Source: Rhodamnia argentea (taxonomy: Eukaryota; Streptophyta; Magnoliopsida; Myrtales; Myrtaceae). Taken from it: DNA of 64,000 bases. Where the stretch lies: NCBI RefSeq assembly GCF_020921035.1, contig NC_063157.1, positions 21,593,015-21,657,014 on the forward strand, given 5' to 3'. Position 1 is the first letter of the stretch, and the number at the start of each line of letters is the position of its first letter. The position numbers were made by a program, and so were the translations under genes. The notes under the pieces are model-generated. The model made no database searches and was not told the DNA's origin. It saw only the letters and a program-made list of their open reading frames with translations. Shown piece by piece: positions 47,601 to 60,464 of the stretch.

Positions 47601-49650
47601 TCAACTGGTGGCTGTTGCCTTCTATATGGGGCATTTTAGTGAATTCTTGCACCTCAATCCGTCATTGCATGTGATCTGTCTACAGTTCCACATTCGCCCG
47701 TTGTCTCTGATTATTTTTCTCCACTATATGTACCTCTAGCTGCCATCGGCAACCTGGACAACAGACCACAAGACAAACAACGAACAGAAGGCCGAACACG
47801 ATCAAGCTGAAGACGATGGTCTAGATACCTTCTGCAAGAATGATGCTTCGGACCCAAAAGTAGCAGAAGAAAACGAGAACGTATGGACCCTAATTCCTGA
47901 ACTTAGGAAAAAATTGCATATCCATCAGAAAAAGGCTTTCGAGTTTCTATGGCAAAATGTGACGGGATCGCTGCTACCAGCTAAAATGCAAACGTCGGGC
48001 AAGAAGACCGGTGGTTGTGTCATATCTCATACCCCTGGAGCTGGAAAGACTTTTCTTATAATCGCATTCCTTGTCAGCTACTTGAAATTGTTTCCGGGCA
48101 AACGACCATTGGTTCTTGCTCCGAAGACCACGCTGTATACCTGGCATAAAGAATTTGTCAAGTGGGAAATCCCAATACCTGTCTATCTTATCCATGGTCG
48201 TCGGAGCTACAGAGTATTCAGGCAGAAAAGTATGTCATTTGCAGGGATGCCAAAACCTGGCCAAGATGTTATGCATGTTTTGGATTGCTTAGAGAAGATA
48301 CAGAAGTGGCACGCTCATCCCAGCGTGCTTGTCATGGGATATACCTCCTTTTTAACTCTAATGCGAGAAGACTCAAAATTCGCACACAGAAAACACATGG
48401 CTAAAGTATTGAGAGAAAGCCCCGGTATCCTCATTCTAGACGAGGGTCACAACCCCAGAAGTACCAAATCCAGGCTGCGGAAAGTTCTGATGAAAGTCAA
48501 GACGGACTTGAGAATATTGCTCTCTGGGACGCTCTTTCAGAATAATTTCTGTGAGTACTTCAATACTCTTTGCTTGGCAAGACCGAAGTTTATCCATGAA
48601 GTGTTGAGTGAACTGGATCCAAAGTACAAAAAGAAAAAGAAGAAGAAAGCGCGCAACTTGTTGGAATCTCGAGCGAGGAAGTTCTTCATTGATAATATCG
48701 GAAACAAAATCAATTCCAGCAACGGTGAAGAAAGGATACAGGGCCTAAACATGCTGAGGAATATGACAAGTGGATTCATTGATAATTATGAAGCCGGAAA
48801 TTCAGATACTCTTCCCGGTTTACAAAGCTATACTCTATTGATGAACCCAACAGACATTCAACAACATGTTCTGTTGAAGCTTCACAGAATTATGTCTAAG
48901 TACCATGGATATCCTCTTGAGCTAGAGCTTTTGATTACGCTTGGCTCCATACATCCTTGGCTGGTGAAAACTGCTTGCTGTGCCAGCAAATTTTTTAACA
49001 GGGAGGAACTGATGCAGCTGGAAAAGCACAAGTTCGATATTAAGAAAGGGTCAAAAGTGAAGTTTGTCCTTAGCCTCGTGTATCGCGTTTTTCAGAAGGA
49101 GAAGGTTTTGATATTTTGCCACAACATTGCCCCCATAAATTTATTTCTCGAACTTTTCGAGAACCTTTTTGGCTGGCGGAAGGGAAAAGAAGTTATGGTC
49201 CTCACAGGGGACCTGGAGCTTTTCGAGCGAGGAAGAGTGATGGATCAGTTTGAGGAGCCCGGTCATCCCTCGAGAATACTTCTTGCCTCTATAACGGCCT
49301 GCGCTGAAGGTATCAGTCTGACCGCAGCTTCCCGGGTGATCTTACTGGATTCTGAGTGGAACCCGTCAAAAACCAAGCAGGCCATTGCACGGGCCTTTCG
49401 TCCCGGTCAGCAGAAGATGGTTTATGTGTACCAGCTTCTGGCGGCGAACACACTGGAGGAAGATAAGTATCGGAGGACCACATGGAAAGAATGGGTGTCC
49501 AGCATGATTTTTAGTGAGGCATTTGTGGAGGACCCGTCTTGTTGGCAAAGAAACAAGCTTGAGGACGAGATATTGAGAGAAATGGTGGAGGAAGACAAAT
49601 CAAAATCCATTCATATGATTATGAAGAATGAGAAGGCTTCAACAAACTAA
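44633..49650 (+). CDS. SNF2-family protein of the CLASSY1/CLASSY2 type
   Basis: CLSY proteins recruit RNA polymerase IV for siRNA production in RNA-directed DNA methylation; they act in the nucleus. Exons 44633-44899, 45754-47199, 47368-47511 and 47740-49650 give 1255 residues, matching the Arabidopsis CLSY1 size. The N-terminal domain has FEALCVGSWQPVE, DCTCFLRPGVDICVL and WVDARISSIERKPHESRC. A Lys-rich, acidic linker with RRSKRR follows. Residues 577-606 hold a Cys/His zinc-binding-like segment (CHHENILDEEIG..CRLCG). The helicase part has P-loop GAGKT (719-723), DEGH (853-856), SGTLFQNNFCEYFNTLCLAR and motif VI QAIARAFRPGQQ (from 1166). It ends SIHMIMKNEKASTN. The true N-terminus is uncertain: homologues have about ten more residues, possibly on a small upstream exon; in-frame TATCCC just before 44633 looks coding. 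Confidence 0.93.
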
Positions 49651-51300
49651 TGAAAGGTGAGGTGCTGTTTGGCTGCTCAAGGCACATTTTCTTGTGCAAA
49701 CTCGGACTTGCATTCGCATCCTTTTATTTCTTACCTTTGAGGAAAAGTGTTTCCTTATGAATGGCTTTGAGAAGTAAATCTGTTCACGACGTTGAACTTG
49801 ATCTACCATTTAAAACACCCAAACTAGCTTAGCGAGTAAGAAGCTAAACTTCGCCGGACGAACACGGCAGGTCTCATGGTAACAGAGCATATGAATTTAG
49901 GAGTTCAAGCATTCAAAGCCATCAATTCTCTTTGGTTCAGCATTATCTTTATTTCTCCAATCTTTGAGTTTCTACCTTTCCTTTGCTTTCATCATGGCAA
50001 CCGAGAGAAAAGGGAAATATAACTTATGTGTGGTGACCTCCTGTTGTAGTTCTACAATGACATAATCGGTTACCGTATGTATATCTATATTTAATTCATC
50101 GGCCGTTCACGTTTTCCTTTTGGTAGCATGATGAATTTTATCATGATTTCCCGCTTAGAGTGGTTAGTGGCATTACCATTTCCTCCCTTTCTGTCATTAG
50201 CTACTGCTTTGGTTTCCTCATACATTCTCATTACTGCAGTGAACAAGTGGGAATAATTACAAATAGATGCTGTTGCTTCTAAAATATAGTAACCCGCATC
50301 AATCATGTATGGATAATCCAGAAGAAGAAGAGGAGGAAAACCAAGAGAAGACAATCAAGGGGTTGCTCGATGAGGAGCTAAGCCTGTGCTTTTATTATAT
50401 CGCAAAAGCATCCTTTTGGCTGCATTGGAGGGACTTGTTGACTGGGATAATGACAATATTGTGCAGTGTAGGAGAAACTTATAAAAAACTCTGGCAAAAC
50501 GTGGAGAGGAGCCTTTCTAGGCCCGAGTTTGGCATCGAACATTGTCGATCAATCGTGTGACTATGGTAGCTTTTAGACTTATCTGTGAGTAACTCGGCCT
50601 GTCGAGCGTATTCTATGACGACGAAAGAGATCTTGAACCTCGGCTCATTAAATAAATGAGCATGCTGAAAAGGAAATGTTTGCTCATGCAGCCGCTCTTC
50701 CAGGTAGCATTCACAAGGTAGGCTTGTCCTCTTTCTGAAGAAGGATTAGGGATTCGTGTTCGCATTGTGCTTTTAACTAGTGCAAATTCTTGTTAGCGTA
50801 AGCCATGACGTTATCTCCATTCTGCATATTGGATAATCGAACTCGTGTTACTCAAACGGACAGGGTTGCTTAGGCGTCGCATCTTCCATTCTCCTCAGAA
50901 TTTGGTGATACAGATTGCGTTCTCGTGTCCAACTTTGTCAACCCTGATCGACATGCTAAGTTATGGTTTCCCTATAGTGATGCCCTTCCTAGTTAATGGA
51001 TACCCTATGCTTCTTCTCTTTACTATCTGGGTTAGGAATTCGGTACTTTCTTTCCCCACACCCTTTCTCTAGCTTTCCAAACATAGTGCTGGTGTGTCTG
51101 TATAAATGCAGCTGTTTCATCTCTTTACTACAGTTCATCAGAGCTTTCATTTCCTCAGTCATGGCCAGAGCTTCCCTTTGTATCAGATATCAGTCAAACC
51201 GCAGACTAAAGAGTATCATACTTAGAATTCATTGGGACGAAGCAACATTAGGCCAAAGAAAAGAACCGGATGAAGAAGGCCCGCCATAAGCAATTGGAGG
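49651..51300. other. CLASSY 3' region and gene-poor DNA
   Basis: The first few hundred bases should be the CLASSY 3' UTR. At 49830-49920 there is a possible decayed tRNA-SINE. Frames at 50267-50560 (97 codons with an acidic run) and 50996-51289 have no recognised relatives and no promoter support. Confidence 0.4.
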
Positions 51301-54300
51301 ATGTATCTCCATCTGATTCTGACCCCACAAAAATTGATCTTTAGCTGTAATTTTGGAGGATCTTCTCCACTTTGTCACGTCAAGTTTTAGGGGGGGTTTC
51401 AACAACTATGTTGACTGCGGGTAGGGTTGGGAATGAAATGTCTGTATCAAAGATCATCTGAAGATTGGACCAGCAAAGCTGACCATTCCATCAACTAAAA
51501 ACCATATTAGAAATAAAGAATAAAATGGTATAATTAGTTCCATTCCACTTGTTGTATGATATCCCCCTTAGAAGCTTCTTTAACCAAACCCTAACTCCAA
51601 GTTTTCTTTATAAATATAGGTCTGTAAACCCTAATTGCAAGTTGACAAGTTAGAATTGATTTATTCCACCATGAATCTATCCAAGGATTCTCTTCTTTCT
51701 TTGGCTCACAACCACATTAATTTCCTTGACTTCAGTTGGTTTTTTCTTTTTTTTACTTGGAATATTAGGTAAAAGGGTCAACATGCCCATTTTTCTATGA
51801 CATATTAACCACAAGATCTTAATGAGTTGATGATACTTTAATTACAGAATCTGACTGAAAATAATTTTTTTAGATTTTGGGTCTAATTATTTTACCATTT
51901 TTCCCAGTCTATTTAGATCACGCATGAAGAGAGATGTATCGCTATGACCACCTTCAATGTATATGTGTTTCGACAGAAATTTGAGTCACCATTATGAAGT
52001 TGATGTACGTGAGTTTTTTTTTTTAATCATGGTTAGGCCTAAAATCATGCTAATACTCTCAAAAGTAGTTGCGAAGCATCTTTATGTTTCATTACCAGGC
52101 AAGTGTTGATAAAGATCTGTCGCCAAAAATTCATTTGGCTGGAGTAATTAAGAAGGAATCAATCGTTACTCCAATGTGATACATCTTACACAATTTTCAG
52201 CCTTCGAAAGACTGATTAATTAACTAACTGGATGCGAGAATGTAGCTATCCTAGATTACTGTATTTGTCTTTTATTCCAACTTGAAAATAACTTCTCCAA
52301 AATGTCATGAATTAGATGTGGTTCATACGTGGTGTACGTCATAAAAGACGGCAACGGACAACGGATACGGCGCCATTGACATATGGCTAAATGGAAAGGA
52401 AATTTCAGACACATAACGGGAGAGTAAATAAAACTTCACATTCAAACGGTCGAATCCACTATTGACTTGTGGGTTTAACTATTAACCGTCTCATTAACCA
52501 TCAAATCAAGGGTAGGGCGGCTCGGGGAAAATTGCCCTAGGAAACCAAACGATTTCTAGGGCAATTTTGGAATATTCATGGACCACGAGAGGCTCTTTGC
52601 AAGTCGCAACTAGCAAAGATAGACCCCAAAGGAAGTTAACTGTCTTAATGTCTGGTCAAAATCAACAAGAATAGGGTACCTGCTGCCCATACGGCTAAAT
52701 TATGAACTTGTCTATGCTAGTATTCTTTGGTGGGGGCCAAACCAGCCCCTCTACTGATATGTTTTGCCTCGTACATATATGAACCTCAAAAATTACATAT
52801 AGGAAGAAAAATGTTAAATGTTATCGTACCATTTAATCAATATAATAATAGAGACGTCCACCTCTTTCCGTCTCTCGTAATTCCTTTTAACAATACATCG
52901 GACGCCGAAAACCAATTAGCGATACGCTTAATTGTGTTTGGTCCCTTATATAAGCTATTGAATGAACTAGGGCTATTTCAACTCTTAGAGTTTTCTTATG
53001 CTGTCTATAAATATTAACTTTTTATAATTGGGAGTTGTAATAGAGATGCGAAGTGTTCTAATTTAGTTGAGTCTTCTGCTAGATATAACCCTAGTTTAAG
53101 GGTGAATTGTAATAAATTTTTCTGTCTTATTTTTTTTTTTCGCATTTACTCTCTATTTCGTTATGTTTGTGCGCTTAATTCTATCAAATCGTTTCCCGCA
53201 TGCCGATTGCTAGTGAGTCATTCGAGAGAAGATGAAAGGATACGATGCGGGTCAAGAGGGAATGAGAGGGTTTCGACGGCAATACGTTGGAAGCGGCCTA
53301 CGAAAGATGAGATTGATGATGGACATGGTCATGACTCGCGGGGGGAGGGAGGTATCATGTGAAGAAGTAGGTTCCAATCAGTAAAGAACTCATCAAGTTG
53401 CCTCACCAAACGGAAAAAGGAGAACGAAAGAGGGGGAAAAAGAACCGAGCAAGTTGATCGAAGTTGGTGGGGATAGAAATTCGAGGGAAAGGACAAATGA
53501 TAAGGGTTCACCCGAATGGAATCATTTATGTTAAAAAGCTGTGGAGGAGTTGATTAAACGGCAAAGCCAACTACTGCTTGAGGGAGATGGGTAGAAGGTG
53601 AAGTGACCAAACTGGACATTGCAAACTGAGTCTAACCAAAGACATGGGAAAAGCTTTCGGAAGAAACAATGGCAAGTTTCGGCATTAAATTTCATGTATT
53701 GGTACTATGGTCCCGTTGCGTGAATGCACGCTCGTTTGCACTGAAAGATATTGCATGCGGCTACAATTAAGCGATCCTAACCCTAAAAACTCGATGGAGA
53801 AATGTAACTCCGTGCATCACAACCTCTTGACCGACGACTAATTACGACTGTTCCATTGTCGAATAAGAAAACTACAGTTTTTTTTTTTTTTTTGGGGGTG
53901 GGGGGAGGAGGACATAGCTTGTTCTGTCATCATCAACTTGTTACATTATTTCAGCGGGAAACAATGGGCTAATTTTCGCTTAGGGTTCCTCGCACGCTCA
54001 AAGATTAGCCCCACTTGCGAATTTTTCTTTTTTGGAATTCGGGCTAACTTTGGATGGATCAGGAGACACGCAGAAATCAAATCAGCATCTTTTTCTTTTA
54101 TTTGAGTTGTTAAATTATACCAAATTGGTCTATGAACCAGAGGTACAGTCGGTCGATAAACTTCAGCACCCAATAAAGTGACGCTGACTAGAAAAATAAA
54201 AGTACATAAATATATAGCCTTATGGACAATTGGGTACGCATCCACCATTCCAGTTGCTAACCAGTTGGAGCTGGATGTGCCTTTTTGAGCTCTAATTTAG

Positions 54301-55820
54301 GCTGCACTAAGCTCAAGTCTACATATTAATCAAACTCTAGACTTCAAAAATGCCGGATTGATTTTGGTTTTTCGTTTATCTCTTATTGCGTAATTTATTA
54401 ATCCAAATCTTGATATTTTACGTACTTTGAGGTTTTCTCCCAAAATTTCACAACAGTTGGCCGGTCGACAAGTAGTTTTCTTTTCAATTCTTTGAAATCT
54501 GAAAAATGATTTCAATTTCAGCGGAGCACGTTTGTTTAACTATAAATAAACAGGTCCAATTTGGAGGGTTAAATAAGATTACGGCGTTTTTATCACGGCC
54601 GCAGAAGGTCGTGATTGCAAGTTGCATGGTTGAACTCTGCACTCAATTCATTATCATTAGCAAACAATAAGCAAAAAGAACTCGTTCTCGCAAGACTATG
54701 CCAACATGAAGATTTTTCACAGAGTTATACTCTTCCAACCTTGTCACGGTTTTCTTCAAATAAAACATTGTTAAATTAACTTAGCATTGCAATTATATTT
54801 GATTATTAGGAATATTATGTGCACATGTTTTACTTTTGCCAAATTTTAGGAGAAAGGGTCACTCAGTCTTCCGAGTACTATCAGACACGATGGCGGATGG
54901 CTTGACCGAGGAAAATTAGGTTTTGTTGACCCGGACATAAACTTCTCTCGTATGTAAAATGAAAAATAATGGCTTTCTTGCCGGCGTAAGTTGCCAAAAC
55001 GAATGTAAATACTGGAACATCATCTGGGAAAGTGCAGGACCACAAGACAAAATTTCCTCATGCGACACGGTCAAACCCCAAAACCTTAATTAGCGCCCGA
55101 AAGCACCATATTCAAAGCTTAGACTATTCCCGACCAAAAAAAAGGCTTAGACTATAATTTTTTACAATTAATTTGCATAACGCTCACGTAAGAGATGATC
55201 TTTCCCTCTCTCCCGCTCTGTGATATCACTTCACATCAAGAAATTCCTACATGACCCGTAAAAGTAGATAGATCAACGTGATAATAATGTCTCCAATGTC
55301 ACATTTCTCCTAGACTTGTAAATATTGTCTTAGAGTTTTGTTACTTCGGTCCATTGTCGAAAAGAGGGAGCATCGACAACCGAAGAGGGCGCGGTTAACA
55401 TGCGAATACACCAGTAGCACACCCTGATCTTTACTTAGGTTTCTTCCACCATGCCGAAAAAAAAATTGCATTTGAATAAGAACATATGGTCTTGAATAAT
55501 GAACGGGGGGTGGCAATATGGTAGTTTCGAATAGAGACGTGGATAATAATTCACATGAAGTAAAGTCCAAAAAGCGATATGCAAGTTGGGCATCAACTTG
55601 CTTGGTCCGTCGTAAGCTGGTTGATAAGATAAACACCACACAACATTAATCTCCCAGCCCCAAAAGCTTTTAATTTCGTATTCTTGTTTTATATTATTTC
55701 TCTCTCTTATATTTCCAGTTGAAGAGCTAAACTAGTGCAAGTGGAGAAGAAAAAATGAAAGTTGAAACCCTTCTTTTTCTTGCTTTTCCTCTTTACTAAC
55801 TCCCCATGAATTCACCTACA
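51301..55820. other. Gene-poor AT-rich intergenic DNA
   Basis: No gene is supported. 52930-53220 resembles an LTR-like stretch (TATATAAGC, a GAATTGTAATAAAT polyadenylation-like word). A T13-G5 tract lies at 53879-53900. Minus frame 55310-55639 is not recognised. The last few hundred bases should be the PYL promoter. Confidence 0.4.
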
Positions 55821-55824
55821 TGCA

Positions 55825-55830
55825 TATAAA
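55825..55830 (+). promoter_or_regulatory. TATA box of PYL receptor gene
   Basis: TATAAA lies 73 bases before the ATG at 55898. An earlier in-frame ATG at 55820 overlaps this box and therefore should not be transcribed. Confidence 0.65.
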
Positions 55831-55897
55831 CCCTAGCTTTCTTCTCCGTTCAGATACAGAGAGGAAGCCCAGAAAGATCGAAGAAATCCCAAAAAGA

Positions 55898-56554
55898 ATG
55901 CCTTCATCACTGCAACTACATCGAATCAACCCCTCCCATCCCACCACTGTAACCACCGCCGCCATCGCCACGAACTTCCACAAGCAAATAAAGATAGTTG
56001 ATGTCGCCAGCCGAGCCGACGGGCTACCTCGCTTCGAGCTGGTGCCGGAATCCGTGGCCCAGTGCCACAGCCACGCGGTAGCCCCGAACCGGTGCTGCTC
56101 CGCCGTGGTCCAGACCGTCGACGCGCCCGTCTCCGCCGTGTGGTCCGTGGTCCGCCGCTTCGACAACCCGCAGGCCTACAAGCACTTCCTCAAGAGCTGC
56201 CACGTGATCGATGGCAACGGCGATGTGGGGAGCCTCAGGGAGGTGCACGTGGTGTCGGGCCTCCCGGCAGTTTCAAGCATGGAGAGGCTCGAGATCCTCG
56301 ACGATGAGCAGCACGTGATGAGTTTTAGCATTGTCGGGGGCGACCACCGGCTCGCGAACTACCGGTCGGTGACCACGCTCCACTCCACGTCGGATGGGTC
56401 GGGTACGGTGGTGATCGAGTCCTACGTGGTCGATGTCCCTGACGGTAACACTAAGGAAGACACCTGCGTTTTTGCGGATACGATTGTTAGGTGCAATTTG
56501 CAGTCTTTGGCGCAGATCTTCGAGAGCTCAGCCAAGAGAAGCCAGCTAAAATAA
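55898..56554 (+). CDS. PYR/PYL/RCAR abscisic acid receptor, PYL4/5/6 type
   Basis: Soluble START-fold receptor: binds ABA and then inhibits clade A PP2C phosphatases, releasing SnRK2 kinases. A single exon encodes 218 residues, as usual for subfamily II. After a variable N-terminus come [20 protein letters not shown] and [18 protein letters not shown], where Lys99 corresponds to the ABA-carboxylate lysine. The gate is SGLPA (120-124) and the latch HRL (150-152). [28 protein letters not shown] and [13 protein letters not shown] follow. All key receptor features are intact, so function is expected. The start was chosen at 55898 because the upstream in-frame ATG at 55820 overlaps the TATA box. 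The absence of a Cys/His insert and of introns fits a monomeric subfamily II receptor. Confidence 0.95.
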   Translation: MPSSLQLHRINPSHPTTVTTAAIATNFHKQIKIVDVASRADGLPRFELVPESVAQCHSHAVAPNRCCSAVVQTVDAPVSAVWSVVRRFDNPQAYKHFLKSCHVIDGNGDVGSLREVHVVSGLPAVSSMERLEILDDEQHVMSFSIVGGDHRLANYRSVTTLHSTSDGSGTVVIESYVVDVPDGNTKEDTCVFADTIVRCNLQSLAQIFESSAKRSQLK

Positions 56555-57650
56555 GCATGCTCATCATCATCGTCAGATCATCATCATCGTCATTTGAAGT
56601 TTTAATTGGTGGTTCGCTTTGTTTTTGTTTCTGATGCGGGTCAGGTGCGCAGACCTCGGGTACCCGGCAGGCATTGGGAATTCATTTAGCTTTTCAAGCT
56701 ATCTCATCTCAGGTTGCACATGGTAGAAGATGATAGAATATTACCACTGGTTCCTTTTCTTTCTTCTGGTCCTGTGTCAATTTGTTGCTTCTCTCTCTCG
56801 TTCTCTTTCTCTTTGTAGAGTGTTTCTTCTATATAATTTTGCCCAAAGAAGAAAAGTCAAGAATTCATCCTTTTGCTTTTTTGTGCACATTATCTGTCTC
56901 CCTGCTTTTAATTTTAACATTTGGATAGTTACTAGGTAGTCCTACTTTTGTAGTTTGTTTATGGATTTTAGCTGGACATTGTGAATTTTCTTGCTGTTCG
57001 TAAGTTTACACTTGGGAAAATCAATAAATCCTTAGTTCTTGCATGAGGCACTAGTCAGGGAGCCAAAGCACTTGCTACTATTGCATAATTTCTTATGCCG
57101 ATACATTCAATAACGTCGGCAGCAAGAAATGAAGCTATGAGCCCAGGCCCCAGAATAAAGATCAAAACAATTCAGCAATACATCAACCCATAAGTACACT
57201 TCATTATGTAATAACCTAACCACTCTTATTTCCTAGATAGCATTCGGAGAGATTAATATATGCATCCTGCTCCTACGGTAGCTAGCTAGAAGTAGGAGAG
57301 ACAAATGAACAAACTCTTTCTAGAATCGAGAAGAAGATCGATGTTTTCATTCAGCTATTATTCTATACCTTACACAGTGGATATATATGATATAAACCTA
57401 TCAATATTTTAAAAAGTTAAATATACGCTATCGGTTTCAGACATTTCATTCAAATAAAAAGAATCAAGAAGCTGATGCAGATAAGAAAATCAAAAGCCGT
57501 ACGTCCTGTATAAGTTTTTTCTTAGCATTAATGAAAGAGCAAAGCCATGATGGCGAGATATTTTCATGGAGTCGGCAATGATATTTGTGCGGCCAAACCT
57601 GTGAAACACAGTCATCAACAGCTGTGGGAGTAGAGAGAAAGAGCTAAAAG
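56555..57650. other. PYL 3' region, nothing further recognised
   Basis: Short ATCATCATC repeats occur right after the stop (56562-56595). The rest is AT-rich 3' UTR and intergenic DNA without coding support. Confidence 0.5.
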
Positions 57651-57692
57651 CAGAGAGAGAGAGAGGGGGGGGTGGTGGGGGGGGAGGGGGAC
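57651..57692 (+). repeat. GA/G-rich tract with G-quadruplex potential
   Basis: A GA repeat runs into G8-T-GG-T-G8-A-G5 at about 57664-57691 on the plus strand. Several G runs of at least three are separated by single bases or short gaps. Confidence 0.7.
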
Positions 57693-58707
57693 CCAAAGGA
57701 AAACCCTAGTCGGAACTTTCTGTGCAAGTGCACACGAGGCCATGTTGGGGTTTCATTAATGGTGTAAGAACGAGTACCGATCTTTTTAAAAACTGAATCG
57801 ACAAGAACAAGTTGGTGCAACTTGACCTGTTTATGATAACCCCAAGTTGATGTACGAAACAAGAACAAGTTGTTTGATTTCGCTTTGCCCTTTTTTCAAT
57901 ATTCTCTTTCTCTTGTCTTGGTTTTTTTTTTTTTCTTTTTGTTGCAAGTGGGGCAACGAGGCCTCCCATCGAATTCGAGTGGTTCCTCGTTTTTCTCCCT
58001 CGAGAATGTGACCGATTCCGACCCATATTTTTCATATGCTTCACGAACGAGTTGACGACTGAAAAGGATTTTTTTTTTTTTAATCGAGAGAAAGGAAAAA
58101 TATTAACTCATGAATTCCTACCGAGAGTGATGGTCGGATTCTAATGAAATCTTGTCATTAGTTGGTGAGTACTTGGTTGTAGTTTCACCGTGTATTAGAG
58201 CATGTTGCGGGATCGATTAGGGAGGAAAATTAAGAAAGCGGCTAGTATGACGGTGGAATGAGAAATGATAGTATAACCATAAAATTCTAATCGCAAAATT
58301 CAAAGGAGGGCCCAACTTTGACTCCCATCTTTTCTGTTTCATCTTTTCAATTTGTTGTTGAGATATGACTGTGTCACGTTCTAATCAAACGACACAGTTA
58401 CGCAAGCATGTCCCAAAAATTAATTAGATGAGAGATGCCTGCCATTCCCAATTTAGATAGTTTCCAAATTTACCTCATTTATTGCGTGCTTCACTAGAAA
58501 AGAAAATTGTTATGGCGCTTTGAAATTACTCTTCATGCATTCATACTATTGAATCTCGAAAAATCTAAGGTTGTCATAATTGGTGTCTTAATTGGTTAGG
58601 GCATGAGGGATTTCCAACCCAGGAAGTTGGATTCATCCATACGAGGCTCACCAACTCGTACAAACTGGTGACGGTCAAGACCAAAAGTTTCGACTTAACC
58701 AGATCAA
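57693..58707. other. Intergenic, nothing recognised
   Basis: T-runs near 57920 and 58070; the 112-codon minus frame at 57706-58044 has no recognised relatives. Confidence 0.4.
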
Positions 58708-59382
58708 GAATAATTGCCCGAAATACCCTAAACCTATTGTAATGCCCAATTCACTTCTAAACTTTTTTTAGTTTCACTAATTTAGTTCTAAATCTTTTGA
58801 TAATTTGTCAATATAGACCTCCCGATTAATTTTAGCTAGAAATAGATAATGTGGATGATAACCATCCTATGTAGCAAAACCAACTGACGTGATGCAATTT
58901 TTTAGAAAATTTATGATTTTTGTATATATTTTTTCATCTATTTTTTCACATTCATCTTCTCGAAAGGGCTGGCAGAAGTTACCGGGGCCTTAGTGAGGGA
59001 CATGAAGCCCTCGCCAATCATAGGCAAGGGTCGCGATGGCCTTCACACCTCGCCTTACCAATGGCCCTCACCGTGGCCGATAGCGATCAATCGGTCGCCG
59101 GCCATGTATATCCCCTAATTGTTTTAGGAAAAAAACGGAAAATATAAAATTCAAGCAATGTAAATATGTTATAAAAATTGTTAACGTCAGCACCGACCGT
59201 GCCATGTAAGAGTAGTAGTCAGACCTGATTGGACCATGACATCAACTATCTCCGGCCAAAATTGACTAGAAGAACTAAATTAGCAAATTGACATAAAGTT
59301 TAGGACAAAATTGCCAAAATTGAAAAGTTTAGGACTGCAGTGGCAATCGTATAACAGGTTTATAATTTTTTGGATAATTTTC
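58708..59382. mobile_element. Mutator-like MITE, second member
   Basis: The left arm (AATAATTGCCCGAAATACCC, then TTCTAAACTTTTT and CTAATTTAGTTCTAAA) is matched by the reverse complement of the right arm (AAAATTATCCAAAAAATTAT, then TCCTAAACTTTTC and CTAATTTAGTTCTTC). A GC-rich core lies at about 58965-59100. The organisation and several words match the element at 27255-27779. Target duplications are not clear, so the exact ends are approximate. Confidence 0.65.
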
Positions 59383-60051
59383 CTATCAATTCATGAGACT
59401 TGTAGGGTGTTCCATGCTCTTTGAAGTAGCGAGGTCTCAATTAACGTGTCCTTGTATTATAGAAGAAGAATCTTGAAAATTAATAATCATTCCATTACTT
59501 GGTACCAATAGCACAAACTCAAACACCAATCCCCGAGTGCCACTTGAGGCAATTACCCTTTTCACTCGGACAGAAACAAAAGAAGCTGACAATAAGTGCA
59601 TTTTTTTTTTTTGCCATATTGGGAATATTTTGTATGTCAAACAGATTGAGTTAGTCTACATAATATTAGCAAATGTCTACATGCATTGTGTGTATATGAG
59701 TAACTGACAATTAAAACATGAAGAGATGTTTCAATTATTGAACAGTTGAACGAAATTAGTGATGAAAATACATGATGTGAAGAGATTGTATGAATATAAG
59801 TGGAAAGAGGAAAACGTTTCACAATTCAAGATCTTTGTAGGGATCTTGTCGTAGGATAGGAAAACCTTCCTATCTTGACATCGCTACACCTGATGATAAA
59901 ATGAAATCGTGTATTCACGCAGTTTCATTGGACACAATAGTTATAAAATAAGTAATTAGGGACAATTAGGTAAAGAAAAAAGCGATTGAGATCCATTAAA
60001 AATAAGATAGTTGTTTTTTAAATTTTAAATTTTTTGCTTTATATAATAATT
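59383..60051. other. Intergenic, nothing recognised
   Basis: AT-rich; short frames on both strands have no relatives that I know. Confidence 0.4.
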
Positions 60052-60257
60052 AGACTATTCAGCCAATGAGGCATTTGATGAGTTGGTGAGACGTCCGGGC
60101 CTTAAACAGTTAAACCGATGATGTCTCGGGTTCGACTCCCAGCGATTACGTCTTGAGGGACTTACCTGGTGGTATTGATAAAAATCCCCCACCATCCCGA
60201 GAAATAGTCCATTGCACGTAAAAAACTTCGAATATCCAAAAAAAAAAAAAGACTATT
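60052..60257 (+). mobile_element. tRNA-derived SINE with 8-bp target duplication
   Basis: The element is 60060-60249, 190 bp. It has a box A-like GATGAGTTGGTGAGACG and a perfect RNA polymerase III box B, GGTTCGACTCC, at 60129-60139. A tRNA-unrelated body follows, ending in a run of A at 60238-60249. AGACTATT flanks it at 60052-60059 and 60250-60257. This is the full structure expected of a SINE retroposon. Confidence 0.85.
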
Positions 60258-60464
60258 GAAGCATTGTAAAAGGAAGCACTTTGGGAGCATTTCGTGGAAA
60301 GTAGCCGCAAATATCTAATTTCAAACGTGGACTTTTTTTTTTTTGGTCGAAGGACGTGGACTTCGTTCCTTCGCTTTTTCTCTATCCCCCTTTTTTTCTC
60401 TTTTTTTTTTTTTGTGTGTTTATTCACATTTCTTACTTCCCAAATGTATATCTTGAGAAACTTA

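Noticed and set aside
50267-50560. 97-codon frame with an acidic run downstream of CLASSY
   Set aside because: No recognised domain, no TATA box; length is compatible with chance in this DNA.
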